From Montifringilla adamsi (taxonomy: Eukaryota > Chordata > Aves > Passeriformes > Passeridae): DNA of 64,000 bases. How positions within the stretch are numbered: position 1 is the stretch's first letter; every line of letters starts with the position of its first letter. Under the pieces are notes generated by a model. The model did not search any database. It saw only the letters and a program-made list of their open reading frames with translations, and was not told where the DNA came from. Of the stretch, positions 41,252 through 53,170 are shown one piece after another. The stretch lies in NCBI GenBank assembly GCA_017590115.1, contig JAGGNK010009114.1, forward strand, positions 21,986,662-22,050,661. Reading direction: 5' to 3'. Made by a program: the position numbers and the translations under genes.

Positions 41252-41268
41252 CTGATTAAATTAATCAG
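41252..41268. promoter_or_regulatory. Palindrome CTGATTAA-A-TTAATCAG
   Basis: This is a perfect inverted repeat with 8-base arms and a 1-base spacer, containing two ATTAA homeodomain-type cores. It may be a dimeric homeodomain site in a conserved noncoding element, or chance in AT-rich DNA. Confidence 0.25.
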
Positions 41269-44090
41269 CTATTGAAGGTAGGGCTTTCCAACAGTGGCAG
41301 TTAATATGCCTTTGTCCCTCATTACCTTTTCCAGCTACACTGGGAATACTGACAAATACACTTACACATCTAAAGCCTTCCCAGGGATGAAGTTGCAGGT
41401 GTATTTAAAGCACAGTGAAGCACTGAAGTGAAAACAGCAATAACATAAACATTGGAGGGTTCATGGAAGGAGAAGCAGCTTTACTTCCACGTCTCTTCAA
41501 AATAAGAAAGTTAATGGTGAGGTTGTGTGGCTGCTTTGCAATTAAAAATAATTTTTTCATTTCACCTTTCACCTGACAGGTTTGCACTACAGAGGCTAAG
41601 GAACACATTGCCTCGGTTTATATTAAACCTCTACTTTTTTCCCCTATTATTTTATGATGTAACCATTTTCCTTAAAATTATTCCTGCTACAGCTTTGCAA
41701 CAGTAAGATATAAATAGCATAAAAAGCAGTATCCTAATTTTAGGCTGGTATCTTCTAGCTTTTTCATACCAGTAAGAAAAAATGATGGCTCTTGAGAACA
41801 GCGTTCTGCTCCAAAAGTGACAGGCTGCCCAAAAAACCCAGAGGAAAATCTAACTGACATTAAATAATTTGTTTGAGAATTTTCTAAAAATGCCTCAAAA
41901 CCAGTTAAAATTAAATAATTTGAAGCAAATAATTAATTTTCCACAATGAAATTTCTATATGCTAGAACATCTGTCTCTTTGGCTTCATCTCAGACTAGCA
42001 CAGGTGTCCCATGACTTTCAGATGTAAACCTCAAGCTTTTCTTACCTTTAAGATGAATAGCAAAACAGAAAATGCTCATTATTATCATCATTATTAGTGA
42101 TATTTTGGTGACAGCAATGTACATACTTCATATTGTTGGGTGATAAGGCTGCTCCAGAGCCATTCAAGGAAATTAGAAACTGTTTCTTGGTGTAGTTACT
42201 CCTACTGAACAAAATAAGATGCTGGATTTCATTGTGCACTAGCTCAAAATTGCCACCATGTGGAGGGACAGCAACTTAATTTAGCATTATTTATACTGCA
42301 TTGATATGTTTTTAATTGCATCTGTGCGACAGAGTAACTGCTGTACTGAAGCTCCTTTATCATTGCAAGCCTACAATTAATCTGAATTAGGCAGGCTATT
42401 ACACCAGCAGTACTGTATATATAGTTGCAGTTGTGATAACATTTATTTTACAAGGGAAAAAAAAAATTAAATAGCTCATAAAACCTTTTGGCTGAGAGCT
42501 GGATAGTGAGCACCACTGCCTGCCCATCCCTCCAGGAGCTGTGATGAACAGCCACTGCTCCAAAAGGGAGCTCTGACTGCCCAGCAGCTCTTTGATTCTG
42601 TGAAACACCCAATGACAGGCCGCCAAATACCAGAGAAAGCTTGGGAAAAGAAATTAAACAGCAAAAAATGCCCCTCATAGTCTTTGAGGAATTACCAGAC
42701 TGAAGTGAACTCTGTCCTGGGGACACAGCTGCAGACACAGCCCCTGGGAGCAGCGGTGCACAGGCAGGCTCCACGCAGGTGGAACACCTGCACCCAGCAT
42801 TCTCTCAGCTCCTTCAAGCTCACCTCAGTCATATCTGCACTGTTGAATGGAGGCAAGTAATACATCTTTTGAAAATCTTTTCTCCCTAATAAAACTATTG
42901 TTATTTATTCAGATTCACAATTGCTAGCCCAATTTTGAAGACTTGCTTCAGTTCTTAGCATAACTCATTTCTCCATTTGACACATTATTTTCTTAACAGT
43001 TTGAAGGGTGTAGAGAGAATATTATTAGTGAACCTGAACTCCCACATAGTCAGGTCATGATTATTTTTTTTTTAATTAGTAATCTTTAAATGATAACACT
43101 TTAAAAATGAATTTGAAAATGTAATTGAGCTTATAATAGCTTCTACAGACAGCAATTAAAGAAATCTCATTTCTCTAAATTAAACATAATGAAATGTTTT
43201 TCAGGTTCAAATAAAAACTTGCAAACTGTGTTAAGATAGATATAATCCATATGAATACCTAATATTCAAAAGTGTGAAGTAAAAATCTCTGTCAATAACA
43301 AAATTAGAAAGAGTGGCACTGCTAAGCAATACAAGGGAAAAAATATTCCTAAAACATCTTAGATTACAGTGGGTAATTATAATTTCAACCCCTTTGCTAC
43401 ATGCTTTGTTTGTAAGGAGACTTGCCTTACATTAAAATTTCTAACTGCACATTAAGCTGTTTAGTTTTTTTATACAGGGTATATACAATATCTTCTTATT
43501 AGAAATGAAGTTTTATAAGCAAGGTAACTTGTTTACACAGAGCCTTGTCTATTTCAGCTGCAAACAAGCAAAAATCCCCAGTCTCTGTTTATGTTTCCCA
43601 CTTGTTTGATTCCAGAAGTTTTATAATAATGGTGTTTGAACCGTAAAACAGCACAAAGCAGTGTCAACTGGCAAGAGGCAACCCACCTGGGCCAGCAAAG
43701 TGCCAGTGGTTTGATTCAGTGTCAGTTCTTTAATTCTTCAGTTTTCTATCAGATCTGCAATTCTCAAACATTCCCTGAAGGGATATCAAAGCAGCAACGC
43801 AGAAAACAGAAGGTAAAATGCTGTCTGGCAAAACAAAAGCTCCAGCTCACAGGAACAGAACTGAGGTTTTGGAACTTGAGTTTATCCTAAGAACAAAACT
43901 GTACCTGTGAATAAATAAAGCTGGCCCCAAAACATGAACTATAACACAGGTATAGCCTGCATTTGCACATCTAAATGCTCACAGACTGAGTTCAGAGCTG
44001 AACGTTCTACTGGTGACAGACTGCAGACTTCTCAGCCACTTTCCATGGATTTATTTGAACAAACAGGCCATGGAATGAACTCCCCACTCA

Positions 44091-44133
44091 CAAAGATGAG
44101 AAATAAATGAACCCAAAGATAAGAAATAAATGA
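44091..44133. repeat. Short tandem duplication, 23-bp period
   Basis: CAAAGATGAGAAATAAATGA at 44091 is followed by CAAAGATAAGAAATAAATGA at 44114, a single-base difference over 20 bases. Confidence 0.85.
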
Positions 44134-45309
44134 TCCAAGAAGGATCCAGGTTCAAGAACATGCCTGGTCTCATGGAACATTGTCTATATTTGGCAGGCAG
44201 AAACTCCTCTTGGATCAGAAGTCTTGCAGCGAGGGCCAGAAGATTTTTTGTGAAGTTCTCTCAAGTACATTACAAGTTCTTTGGACTTTTTGTGACCTAC
44301 AGCAACAGCTGTGCTCTGTGTAGGTGCAAAACATGAGCCTCAGGCCACATGATTTAGGGTAATTTCCACACCTGCACTTGCTGAGATTACATTTAATTTT
44401 TGATGTGGCACTGGTTTCTTTCATAGCTAAGTAACAGGTATTTGCTGTCAGTTTGAAATTTCAGCCTAGACACAGATTTCAGGAGGAAGGAGTGAAGAGA
44501 ATCCTCGAGGTCTGAAAGCCATGGTATCCCACAGCTAAATTTACAAAAGTGTTTTTAAAAAGTCATGTATCTTCCACATCCTGTCTTCATTGTCTGGAGT
44601 ATCTACAGAAGATAATTCCATGAATTGTGGCAAACAGTGGTCAGCTCAGACTCAGAAGACTTATTTAAATTTCTTTTAACCAAGTTTATTTTGATAAGCC
44701 ACTATGTAAACACTACCACAGCACAGTAGTTTTTGCATACTTGCAAATGGCTATGAAGGCCAGACAGTGGGGGAGAGAAGTGAATTGAAGGCTATGAATT
44801 CATAGACATGCTGGACTTTGATTTCTCAAACACTGATGTCTGTCCATTTAAAAGAACTTGTTACAGTGGAAGCTGACTTAGGCAGGTCATGGAATACAGA
44901 TGACATTATTGAGAGATGGAACTAGAAACAAGTTTCAACAAGTTTCAAAATGTAGCTTTGCAAAAATACTAGATATTTTAGAGAATTAGAACTGTGAAAG
45001 ATGCATAGTAGCAGGACCACATGGGGTAAAAATATAGGTGATTGGTCTTAGAAGTAATAGCAGCACTGTGTGGCAAAAGCTAATAGGCTGAAAAACATTT
45101 ACAATGTATTGTAATCAGGAAATAGGTTGGCTTCCGATGGAATGCCATTGAGTTTTACACCTCTTATGTCTCACCCTTCATCGAGACCGATAATGGAATA
45201 AAATCTTTTAAAACACCTCTCAACTGCCCCACAGAATAGTGCCCAGCAGAAATAAAACACCATTTGTGAAAGGGGAGAAGAGAAGGGACAGGTAAAAAAG
45301 TCACAGAAA

Positions 45310-45880
45310 GGTGATGTGCCACTGATGCTATGCTTGCACACCCGGGATGGATTTTAACCTATGGAATCCACATGAGGCAATGCAGTATTGCTGCTCCACT
45401 CCATGTGGAGGGGACACAGACCCAGGGCAGGAGCCCAGAGAGGGCTCAGCCACCAGGCAGATCCAGCTGTGCTGGTAGCCATGTCCCTGCCCCCGACCCA
45501 TCCCTCCTGATGAACAGCTGCACGCCACCAGCCTCTCCAGCCAGCAGAGAATTGCTCAGCACAGGAACAAGGCTAGGCTTAGCTGAGCCCCCAGCAGGGC
45601 TTTGAGGTAAGCTGGGATGAAGCAGAAGAAGGAGCAGCGGCATAATCCCAGCCCACTCGGCCGCGGTGACAGGGTGGGCTCTTTTTGACCCCCAGCAGGG
45701 ACACAGCCACATCCTAAGTGCCTCCTGCTTATCTGCAGTGCCTGTGTGCCTGCCTCCTCTGTCACTGACCAATGTGGCCTTTAGATGATAGAAATGGTTT
45801 CTTTTCCAAAGGTGAATGCTCCCAGAACAAACAGGCACAGGGCTGAATCGAGCGTTTCCCGCTTGGATCTGCGCTAGTGA
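45310..45880. other. GC-rich intronic block, no supported gene
   Basis: This is a G+C-rich patch with long overlapping open frames, the longest being 130 codons on the minus strand (45446-45838). The peptide has no recognisable domain, and no splice pair fits NCKAP5. An old retroelement or a regulatory island is possible. Confidence 0.5.
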
Positions 45881-45957
45881 GATAGGAGTTAAGGCAGCAG
45901 GATAAAACCAGGAAAAAACACTTCTGAGAGTTTTATTTGGCTTGAACTGATTGGTCA

Positions 45958-45977
45958 GTGGAGCTCTCGTGCTCCAC
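45958..45977. repeat. Inverted repeat / hairpin
   Basis: GTGGAGC and GCTCCAC flank a 6-base loop just right of the GC-rich block at 45.3-45.9 kb. No function is assigned. Confidence 0.65.
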
Positions 45978-48040
45978 GGAGCTCTGGGATTTACTCACAG
46001 GCTAAGGATAGTGTGTGGTTTTTTGCCCTGATGCTGGGGAGTGTTAAGGCTTCTTCACTTTCTGCACTTCTCATTCATGTATTTGTATTTCCTGCTAGTA
46101 AATAAGATGTCAAGGAGTTAATTGAAATAGATCTAAGTTTAAAGAAAACTTATGAGACTGAGAGAAGTAGAACTTAACCATGCCAGTCATGAGATGTGGC
46201 TCAGAACAATCAGCAGTGCCATCAGACCCCCACAGATCTGGGAGAAAACAATAATTTCATTTTCACACACACTCTTCTATTTGCCTTTCTCAGCTGACAC
46301 ATTCAACACCTCTGCATCACTACTTTGCTGCCACCTTTCCATACAGCATTTCTTTTCCTCAGGCTCTTTACAGCCTTCCTCATGAACATGTCAGATTTTA
46401 TTACAGTTTTTCTGTGTCCACTTGTAGAGTCCATTTATGGTTGGTAAGGAACTGCAAAAAAAAGGTGCCTTATTTATTCAGCTGTTCCTTGCATTGATTC
46501 CAGAGTCCTACTGCTTTCATTTTCTGACAAATGTGTCTGTTTTCCATATTTACCCCTCTAGCACTGCAGGCACTGCCACAGGCAGCAGGGAAATGCTGTG
46601 GTTTTTCTGTTAGCTGGCACATCTTCTATGGTATTTTTAACAGAGCTGCCACTACAAAATCTTTGTAAGTGCTGACAACACACACACTCAAAGGAACTGA
46701 CTCAACTTTCAAAGGCCAGCCTGAGTTTGAAAGTCTGGTACCTGGAAAACATGAAAAAAAATAAAGAAAAACCCAAGCAATTTTTCATGCAGTTTTTAAT
46801 CCATTTGCTGGTAAAAATGAAATAACTAAAAGACTCTGTCTCCACCTGATATAATTTTGCACTATCACTTTTCAGTAATAGGTCCATTTGAATTTCTGTT
46901 TGTCTTTCCAGAGACCAAATTCAGCTCAACCTAAGTGCCAGCCTTTAGAGGCTCTACTCCTTTAGTCCCCTTTCTTACTAGAATAAGTAAGTAGCCTGGA
47001 TACACTTGTACAGCTGAAGGTCAGAAACAGATATAAAAACTCTGACACTTACTTCTCTGGTCTTCATTACCACATTAATCTTTTTATGCAGGATATATCT
47101 GTTTTATTGGATTTAACCCTAATTTATCCTCATCTATTAACTGCACATAGTCATATACACATCTCATTTAAGACATAAAATAACAATCTGGCTTTTTTCA
47201 ACTTAATAGTGATTGTTGACAATTTGCAGTGTTAGCTAGATATTCCCGAAGAGAAAAAAAGTAAATATGTTTCCTTTTCTACAGAAAAAACTAACTACTA
47301 GAACCAAGTAGTGCAGCTCTACCCTCTTCTGCCACTTCCACCTTCAGCACATAGTTGAAAAAAATCAGCAGCTATTAGACTGAGCAGAAGTTCTGCTCCT
47401 GGACAATAAAACACATAATCACATAATTAAAACTCAGGACTTTGCATGAACATTTTCTACCATGTAGGACACTGAAACAGGAGTCAGGAGAGTCATTCTG
47501 AATTTTTTAGTCCATTTTTGCCAGCACACGACATTTTCAGATCATTTCCACATGTAGCTCCCTTGTTTTCACTGGGGCAGAAGCTTTAAAAGCAGGAGAG
47601 AGACCCCTTTGCCCTGAATCAGGGTAGCTCAGTGAGGCTTTAGAGGTTTCCTGAATCCCAGCCATGCCAGTTTGGGTATGAAGGAGTATGAAGAGTGGGT
47701 TAGCAAACTCTTTGTAATTATATAGTCTTTCAGTTTTGGCAAGAAATAAATTCTGCTGCACATTTACAGAACAGGAAATATGCACTTCCCCAGTGCTTTG
47801 GGGACTCCTGCAACATATTACTAAAACAAACAACTCCTGTCACTCAATCAAGCCATCAAGTTTGACATCAAATTCAATACAGGAGAATTATGAACAAACT
47901 TGTCTAAATGGGGCTGAGAAGAACCACCCACACTGCAAATGATCTCGCAAGCAGAGCTGGGTTCCTGGGAATCAGGTGCACAAGGGCTTGGTTCAGCTTC
48001 AGCTCTGTGGGTTTATGGGGACCAATGCCACGGAGCACTG

Positions 48041-48068
48041 CTGGTCCTGCTCCTGCTCCTGCTCCTGC
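48041..48068. repeat. CTCCTG hexamer repeat
   Basis: A run of about four CTCCTG-like units (the first CTGGTC-diverged) gives the Leu/Pro-rich short frames seen on both strands. Confidence 0.75.
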
Positions 48069-48104
48069 CCAGGCATCGAGCTGTAAAAGCCAGTGGTTAC
48101 ATGG

Positions 48105-48266
48105 AGAGAGCAAAACTAAGAGAAGTTTCTCCTTCCTGTCTCCCTTTACACATTAAACACATTTCCAGAGCTGATATTCTCGTTTCAGAGAGCAAAACTA
48201 AGAGAAGTTTCTCCTTCCTGTCTCCCTTTACACATTAAACGCATTTCCAGAGCTGATATTCTCGTT
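48105..48266. repeat. Tandem duplication, 82-bp unit, two copies
   Basis: AGAGAGCAAAACTAAGAGAA begins at 48105 and 48187, and both copies run through CATTTCCAGAGCTGATATTC. They differ at only a few bases (ACACATTT versus ACGCATTT), so the event is recent. It ends 27 bases from the donor of the candidate microexon at 48294-48323. Confidence 0.95.
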
Positions 48267-48293
48267 GTGGTTCACAAGAGTATTTCTGCTCAC

Positions 48294-48323
48294 CTGCTCA
48301 TGTTCCTTCTCAAGCTCTTCCTT
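48294..48323 (-). other. Candidate 30-nt in-phase microexon within the NCKAP5 intron
   Basis: On the minus strand, ten codons (KEELEKEHEQ) lie between ACACATCAG and GAGCAG|GTGAGC. The donor is strong. The acceptor has a poor pyrimidine tract but a good branch-point-like CTAAC about a dozen bases away. The phase is 0/0, so it could be inserted between the two recognised exons, and the peptide is coiled-coil-like. Known NCKAP5 does not have it between these segments, so this may be chance. Confidence 0.2.
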
Positions 48324-51300
48324 CTGATGTGTGTTAGATCACTTGCAGTCTTCACACCTTCACTTCCACTTATCTCCTCCCACCTACTTGTGAACAGGTT
48401 TCCCTTATCCACTGATGGAAGATACAAGCACTGGAAACCTGCCTTTAGACTACGAGAGCTGGCAACTCTCAAAGGCTAGTTTTAGTATGAAAATGATTTT
48501 CAACTTCTCACTCAGTGCATGTATTTTCTGACGATATCTCCTACATCACAGGTTTTCCCTTTTTAGGTGGTTAATTATGAATGACATCAGGAAGCAGTAC
48601 ATAACTCAAGATTTCCAACACGCACCTGGAAATTCTGACCTGCTCCTCTAGAGACACCCATGGAAAAAGCTTCTTAAATGGAAAACTGTGCCAGCCACTG
48701 CCACAGGGCACTTTTTAATACTTACCACCAGGAAGAGGATGTTCCCAAGAGATAATGATTTTTCCCCAACACTCAGAAAGTATTTCTGAATAAGCAATGT
48801 CACCAGGGATGCCAATCACAATGTGCATCATAAAGATGTAATTACACAATGACAGTGGTGTGAACGGCACACACTGAGCCAAATCCCCTCTCACTATTCA
48901 TTCCAAGCCCCTGGGCTGTGACTGTTCATGGCACACCAACACTCCAGGATCCAAGCATCAGCCAGCACTATTTAGAAGACCCTGCCTCTTCCCCATAGAT
49001 TTCACTACCACACAGGCAAACAGACAAACAGCAGAAGGGTCAGAACAAAGCTTGTTTTGCAAATTAGATCAGAAATTTAATATTTTCCAAGATTATAAAG
49101 GATTTAGGAGGCAAAGGTAATTACAGGCCTTGTAGGACACCAAAGTTAAAGTACATGACCATTAATGAATGTAGTGAAGAAGGGTTTTAAGCACCTGATT
49201 ATTTACAGTCACACAGCAAGGTACTGCAAGGAAGGCACAACTTTTCCATGTAGTTTGGAGAAGGAAGAAAAGCCACTTCAGAGCCAGGTAAGGCCCTGCA
49301 CCAGGCCTGGCACTTTCATTAATTTTCAGACTAACTACAGAGTGCATCATGCCAAGTGGTATGGAAATAACATAATCCAAACATCACAGTCATTCCCACA
49401 GTCTAGACAGTCTCCTCTTGCAGGACATGCAAGCAAGTCTGATCACCAGCTCCAGACTTGGAAAACTGTGTCATGAGGTCTTCATTATGAAAGATCCCGT
49501 AGAATATCAAAAGATGCCTTATCACAATGCAATGGACACGGAGCCAAAACAAACAGAAAGTATGGAAAAGCAAATTCCTGACAAAGCAAAAGCTGAATGA
49601 AAGTTTATGAGAACTGGACTTTGGAGGGAAAGGACAGAAAGAATCACAGTTGCCCAAATTATGTAAATCTGTACAAAGCTAAATAGATTTAGTACAAGAA
49701 GACATTACTTCCTTACTACATTTTAATATTTCTTTTAAATCTTGGAGAGAAGTTGCAGAGAGATGTGATTATGCTCTGCCAAGAGAAAATCAACAACAAA
49801 GCTCATGGGACTTAATGGCACAAAGAATATTGTCCAAAATATAGAGTCCAAATCTTTTTTCAGATGAGCTGTAAATAGTTTTCCTGTCTGCTTGCAAAGT
49901 GTTCAGTGGTCAGAAACGGCCCAAGAGTTTTCCCCAGTTTCTGCTGTCTCTCTTTTATTCACCCTCAGCAGATTATTTTCTATATACCTATGTTGTGTCA
50001 CTGCCCAGAGGGAGCTGACAAGCCAGCAGAACCTTACCCCGCTCTCCTGGTGCTGTGGAGCAGCTATGGATCAGGGCTCCATAGGCTGGATGCTGAACAA
50101 AGACTTGTTGCAGCAGGGAATTTGCACTCTCACGTGCAATTCAAAGCACTGCTTGAGCTGACTCGTTCCAAGGGTCAGCACTGACTTCACAGAAGCTCCA
50201 AGAACACTGCATGAATTTAAATAATTGGGAAATTATTAGAAGCAGCACAACTGAGAGACTCTTGGTATATATATTTTGTCCTTCCTTGTACAGGAACTTT
50301 CTCTTCCTCCTGGTAACCTTTTCTGCCCCATGCAGGGAAAAAAAAATCAAAACCTTTAATTAAAAAAAAAAAAAAGCTTAAAAAGAAATCTTAAGAAGAT
50401 AAATTAATGGATTTTTCTCTGTTCCTCAAATTAACAACAAAAACACATTGTTACAGAAGCAATCGCTGGTATTATAAATTCTACAGTAATAGTTTAAGTA
50501 CTGGCCACCAAAAACTAAACCAAACAAACCAAGCCCAACAAAAATCTAGCAACTTCTTTTATTTCGTGTAACACACTAATTTCCCCAGGTACTTCAAGAA
50601 CAAAGTTGCAACACCAAGTATACCACAGCAGTTTCACTACTATTAATCTGTATCAATTTACCTTCCTAGTTTGCATAAAATTAAAACTGTTGGCCCAGTG
50701 CACACATTCACCTTTCCTCTTCCTCATCCTTAGATGTTGTGACTAATTCTACCTGAGATCCCTTTTTTGCATGAGCTAAAACCAGACCAGAAATGTTCTG
50801 CCTTTTCAGATGGCAGATTGGTGGCCCTATTCAGGTCACCCTTGCAAAAATATTAATCCAGCGAGTGTGTGGCTTACTTGAGTCAACTCCTGCCATTGCC
50901 TGGAGGAGCTCAGGATTGCAGAGCTTAACCTTTGATATGAAAATGTCTGCAATTCACTGTTATTAGTGCATGGGCACATCACTCCCATTAGGCAGTGAGG
51001 TATTGCCTAGAGCAGGATCCATCTGCTTCCAGTCATAAAGCAGGATTTGCTTCACGCTGGAGCCAACTGCCACTCCAATACTCTGTACACCCATGGATGC
51101 CATGAGACTGCCCGTGCCCTTTCTGCACTTGCACATCCCCTGCCTTTGTTATCTAGAAATGGCAATTTCTACTGGAGGGCACTTTAGCCAACATGACATG
51201 CTTTCTACAGATTGCCTCTGTTGTACTTTCAGACCTTATATAAATGTATTTTGATGTCGTTTTTTTTTTTTTCTCCCGTGTTCAGTGATTTTTACATAAC

Positions 51301-51399
51301 TCTGTTTGACTTTTTTTTTCACGTTGACTAAATACTTGCTGAAGAGAGAGACACCACTTCGGTGAGTTCCAGCTGAAGGGGAAAAGCTTATTTCTGCTC

Positions 51400-51740
51400 C
51401 TCTGGATACAGTGCTGTCCTTCCGTGCCGGTGATCACGGCAGAAGCCACGGACGCTGCGGGCGGATGGAGCATCGCTGCCTGTGGAGCGGCGAGTTCCCA
51501 GCGCAGCCCGGGAATTCCAGGGGCGCCTTTCCCGTGGCTGCAGCGCCCTCTCCTGGCGGGACCGGGGAGCGCCAATTGCTGACAATCCACGGCAATCCCT
51601 GGCAATCCCTTGCACTTCCTGGCAGTCCCTGGCAATCCGCAGCAATCTGCGGCAATCCGTGGCAATTCCTCGCCACCTCGGAGCCTGCTCCATCAACAGT
51701 GCTCTGGAACACATCCCCCGCCCCAGACGACCTTTGCTTT
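51400..51740. other. GC- and CpG-rich island containing the minisatellite
   Basis: This is much richer in G+C and CpG than the surrounding intron (for example CGGCAGAAGCCACGGACGCT and GGCGGGACCGGGGAGCGCC). No TATA box or convincing exon was found. It could be an intragenic CpG island, an alternative promoter, or merely a repeat-associated GC-rich block. Confidence 0.55.
51581..51670. repeat. Decanucleotide minisatellite, nine 10-bp units
   Basis: Nine consecutive 10-base units follow a GGCAATCCCT consensus: GACAATCCAC, GGCAATCCCT twice, TGCACTTCCT, GGCAGTCCCT, GGCAATCCGC, AGCAATCTGC, GGCAATCCGT and GGCAATTCCT. Units differ by one to four bases. The overlapping open frames on both strands here, with repetitive peptides such as RDCQGLPG, are a by-product of the repeat. 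Confidence 0.95.
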
Positions 51741-52117
51741 GAACAGCAGCCTGTTCTGAGCACAGGCAATCGGGTTCTGTTGGAAAATGACTGCTGAAAG
51801 TGTCAGCACCTTAAATCATAGAGAACACCTAAATTCATAATACCTTTAAAATACAGAATTTCAAAGTATCCATGTATTTGCAAATTACAAGCAAACAACA
51901 AAAGGTACCCAGGTGTTGCCACATTCTTTTCATAGAGAAAAGCAAGGCACAATTGTTCCCAAGAATATTTCTGGGATTCGCATTCTCTGAGCCTCAAAAA
52001 GGGAAAACACAATTCTTATCACTTGCTGTGCCTGTGTTGTGCCAAAGTAGAATGCAATATGGAGATTGTTTATCCACAGTGAGGATGTTTGGTTTCCTTG
52101 GCCTATTAGGGCCAAGA

Positions 52118-52135
52118 GTGTGTGTGTGTGTGTGT
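52118..52135. repeat. (GT)9 microsatellite
   Basis: Nine GT dinucleotides lie directly before the LTR-like segment and its GTCAC repeats. Confidence 0.95.
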
Positions 52136-52136
52136 T

Positions 52137-52345
52137 GGACTGTCACGAGAGAGTCACGGGACAGTCACAAGAGTCGGATGATGAGTGTAGTTCTGTGCAG
52201 TTCTGTGCAGAGTGAGTGCATGGCAGATTCAGTTTAGATGAAATGTATATAGGCTAGTATAATAAAGTAATTAATTAGCCTTCTAATAAGATGGAGTCAG
52301 ATGCATCATTCTCTCTCCCTCTCCAACATCGGAGTTGCCTTTGAT
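52137..52345 (+). mobile_element. Candidate LTR remnant with TATA and AATAAA signals
   Basis: After a (GT)9 run, the sequence shows three GTCAC repeats, a duplicated TTCTGTGCAG, a TATA-like TGTATATAGG near 52237, AATAAA near 52260, then ATGGAGTCAGATGCATCATT and a CTCTCTCCCTCTCC tract. TATA followed about 20 bases later by a poly-A signal and a pyrimidine-rich tail is the U3-R-U5 layout of a short retroviral LTR, and the tail resembles songbird LTR ends from memory. No coding remnant or target-site duplication was found. The boundaries are uncertain. Confidence 0.45.
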
Positions 52346-52698
52346 TTGTAATACCCAGGACATAAGGTTTTATTTTAAAACCACTGAAGATAAAACTGCA
52401 AAGTTGTGAATGAGGACGTTTGGCCTAATGAAGTATGAAAAACTAATGAGGTCCAGCAGCATTAAACCAGGCTTGTAAAGAATTTCGATAATCATTATTG
52501 ACGCTAAAACTGCTACTAATGTCACCGAGTTTCCATGAGGGCTGTATGATGAAGTTTCTGAGAAAAAGGAGCCAGACAGCAGGGCTATCTGTGCATAAAC
52601 ACACAGCTTCTCAGAGAGGGCAGCACAAGGGTCAGATTGCTTCTTTCTGGCTTAGGATATTTTGTATTCAATGACACATTTCAAAACAGCTACTTTGC

Positions 52699-52710
52699 CT
52701 CTCTCTCTCT
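52699..52710. repeat. (CT)6 simple repeat
   Basis: A short CT run lies in otherwise unremarkable intron. Confidence 0.85.
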
Positions 52711-52849
52711 GCTACTACTTTCTAATTAAAGCACAGATGATGCTTTCCTAGAACATAAGGACCTAGAAGGTGGGAAAGAACATTTAGCCTTTTGTACCTC
52801 ATCTTTAACACTTCATTTATTGCTAAATATCCTCTATTTTTAAATGACC

Positions 52850-53170
52850 CGGGTGCTTCTGCATCAGCAGCCTTCCCCACGGCTGGAGGGGACGGCAGGA
52901 TTCATCATGCCGGTGACAGCGAGCGCCGCTGCGCTCGTGGCAGGACATTGTGCTGCCATCTGCAACACCCTGGCTCGAGAGCAACCTGAGCATTCCCCTC
53001 CTCGCTAAAAGCCTGGCAGGCAGTGCAGATGTTGGGAGCTGGGGCTCTGAGCACGCTGACCCTGCAGCTGGTTAATGGGGCAGCAGCAACGTCAGCTGTG
53101 GAGCTGACCACAGTGCCGAGGGGTGACCTGAGTCTCAGTGCCCTGGAAAGAGCTGAGCACCAGGAGAGGT
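52850..53170. other. GC-rich patch with CpG cluster
   Basis: A local G+C rise begins with GACAGCGAGCGCCGCTGCGC near 52915. It is open on the minus strand for 101 codons, but the peptide is Ala/Ser-rich with no known motif. Nothing further can be said. Confidence 0.4.

Noticed and set aside
45446..45838. 130-codon minus-strand frame
   Set aside because: The peptide is low-complexity Leu/Ser/Gly with no recognisable motif and lies in a GC-rich block where stops are rare.
51282..51797. Several 86-128 codon frames on both strands with repeated GLPG/DCQ-like peptides
   Set aside because: The repeats derive from the 10-bp minisatellite, which reads open in every frame; no start or splice context.
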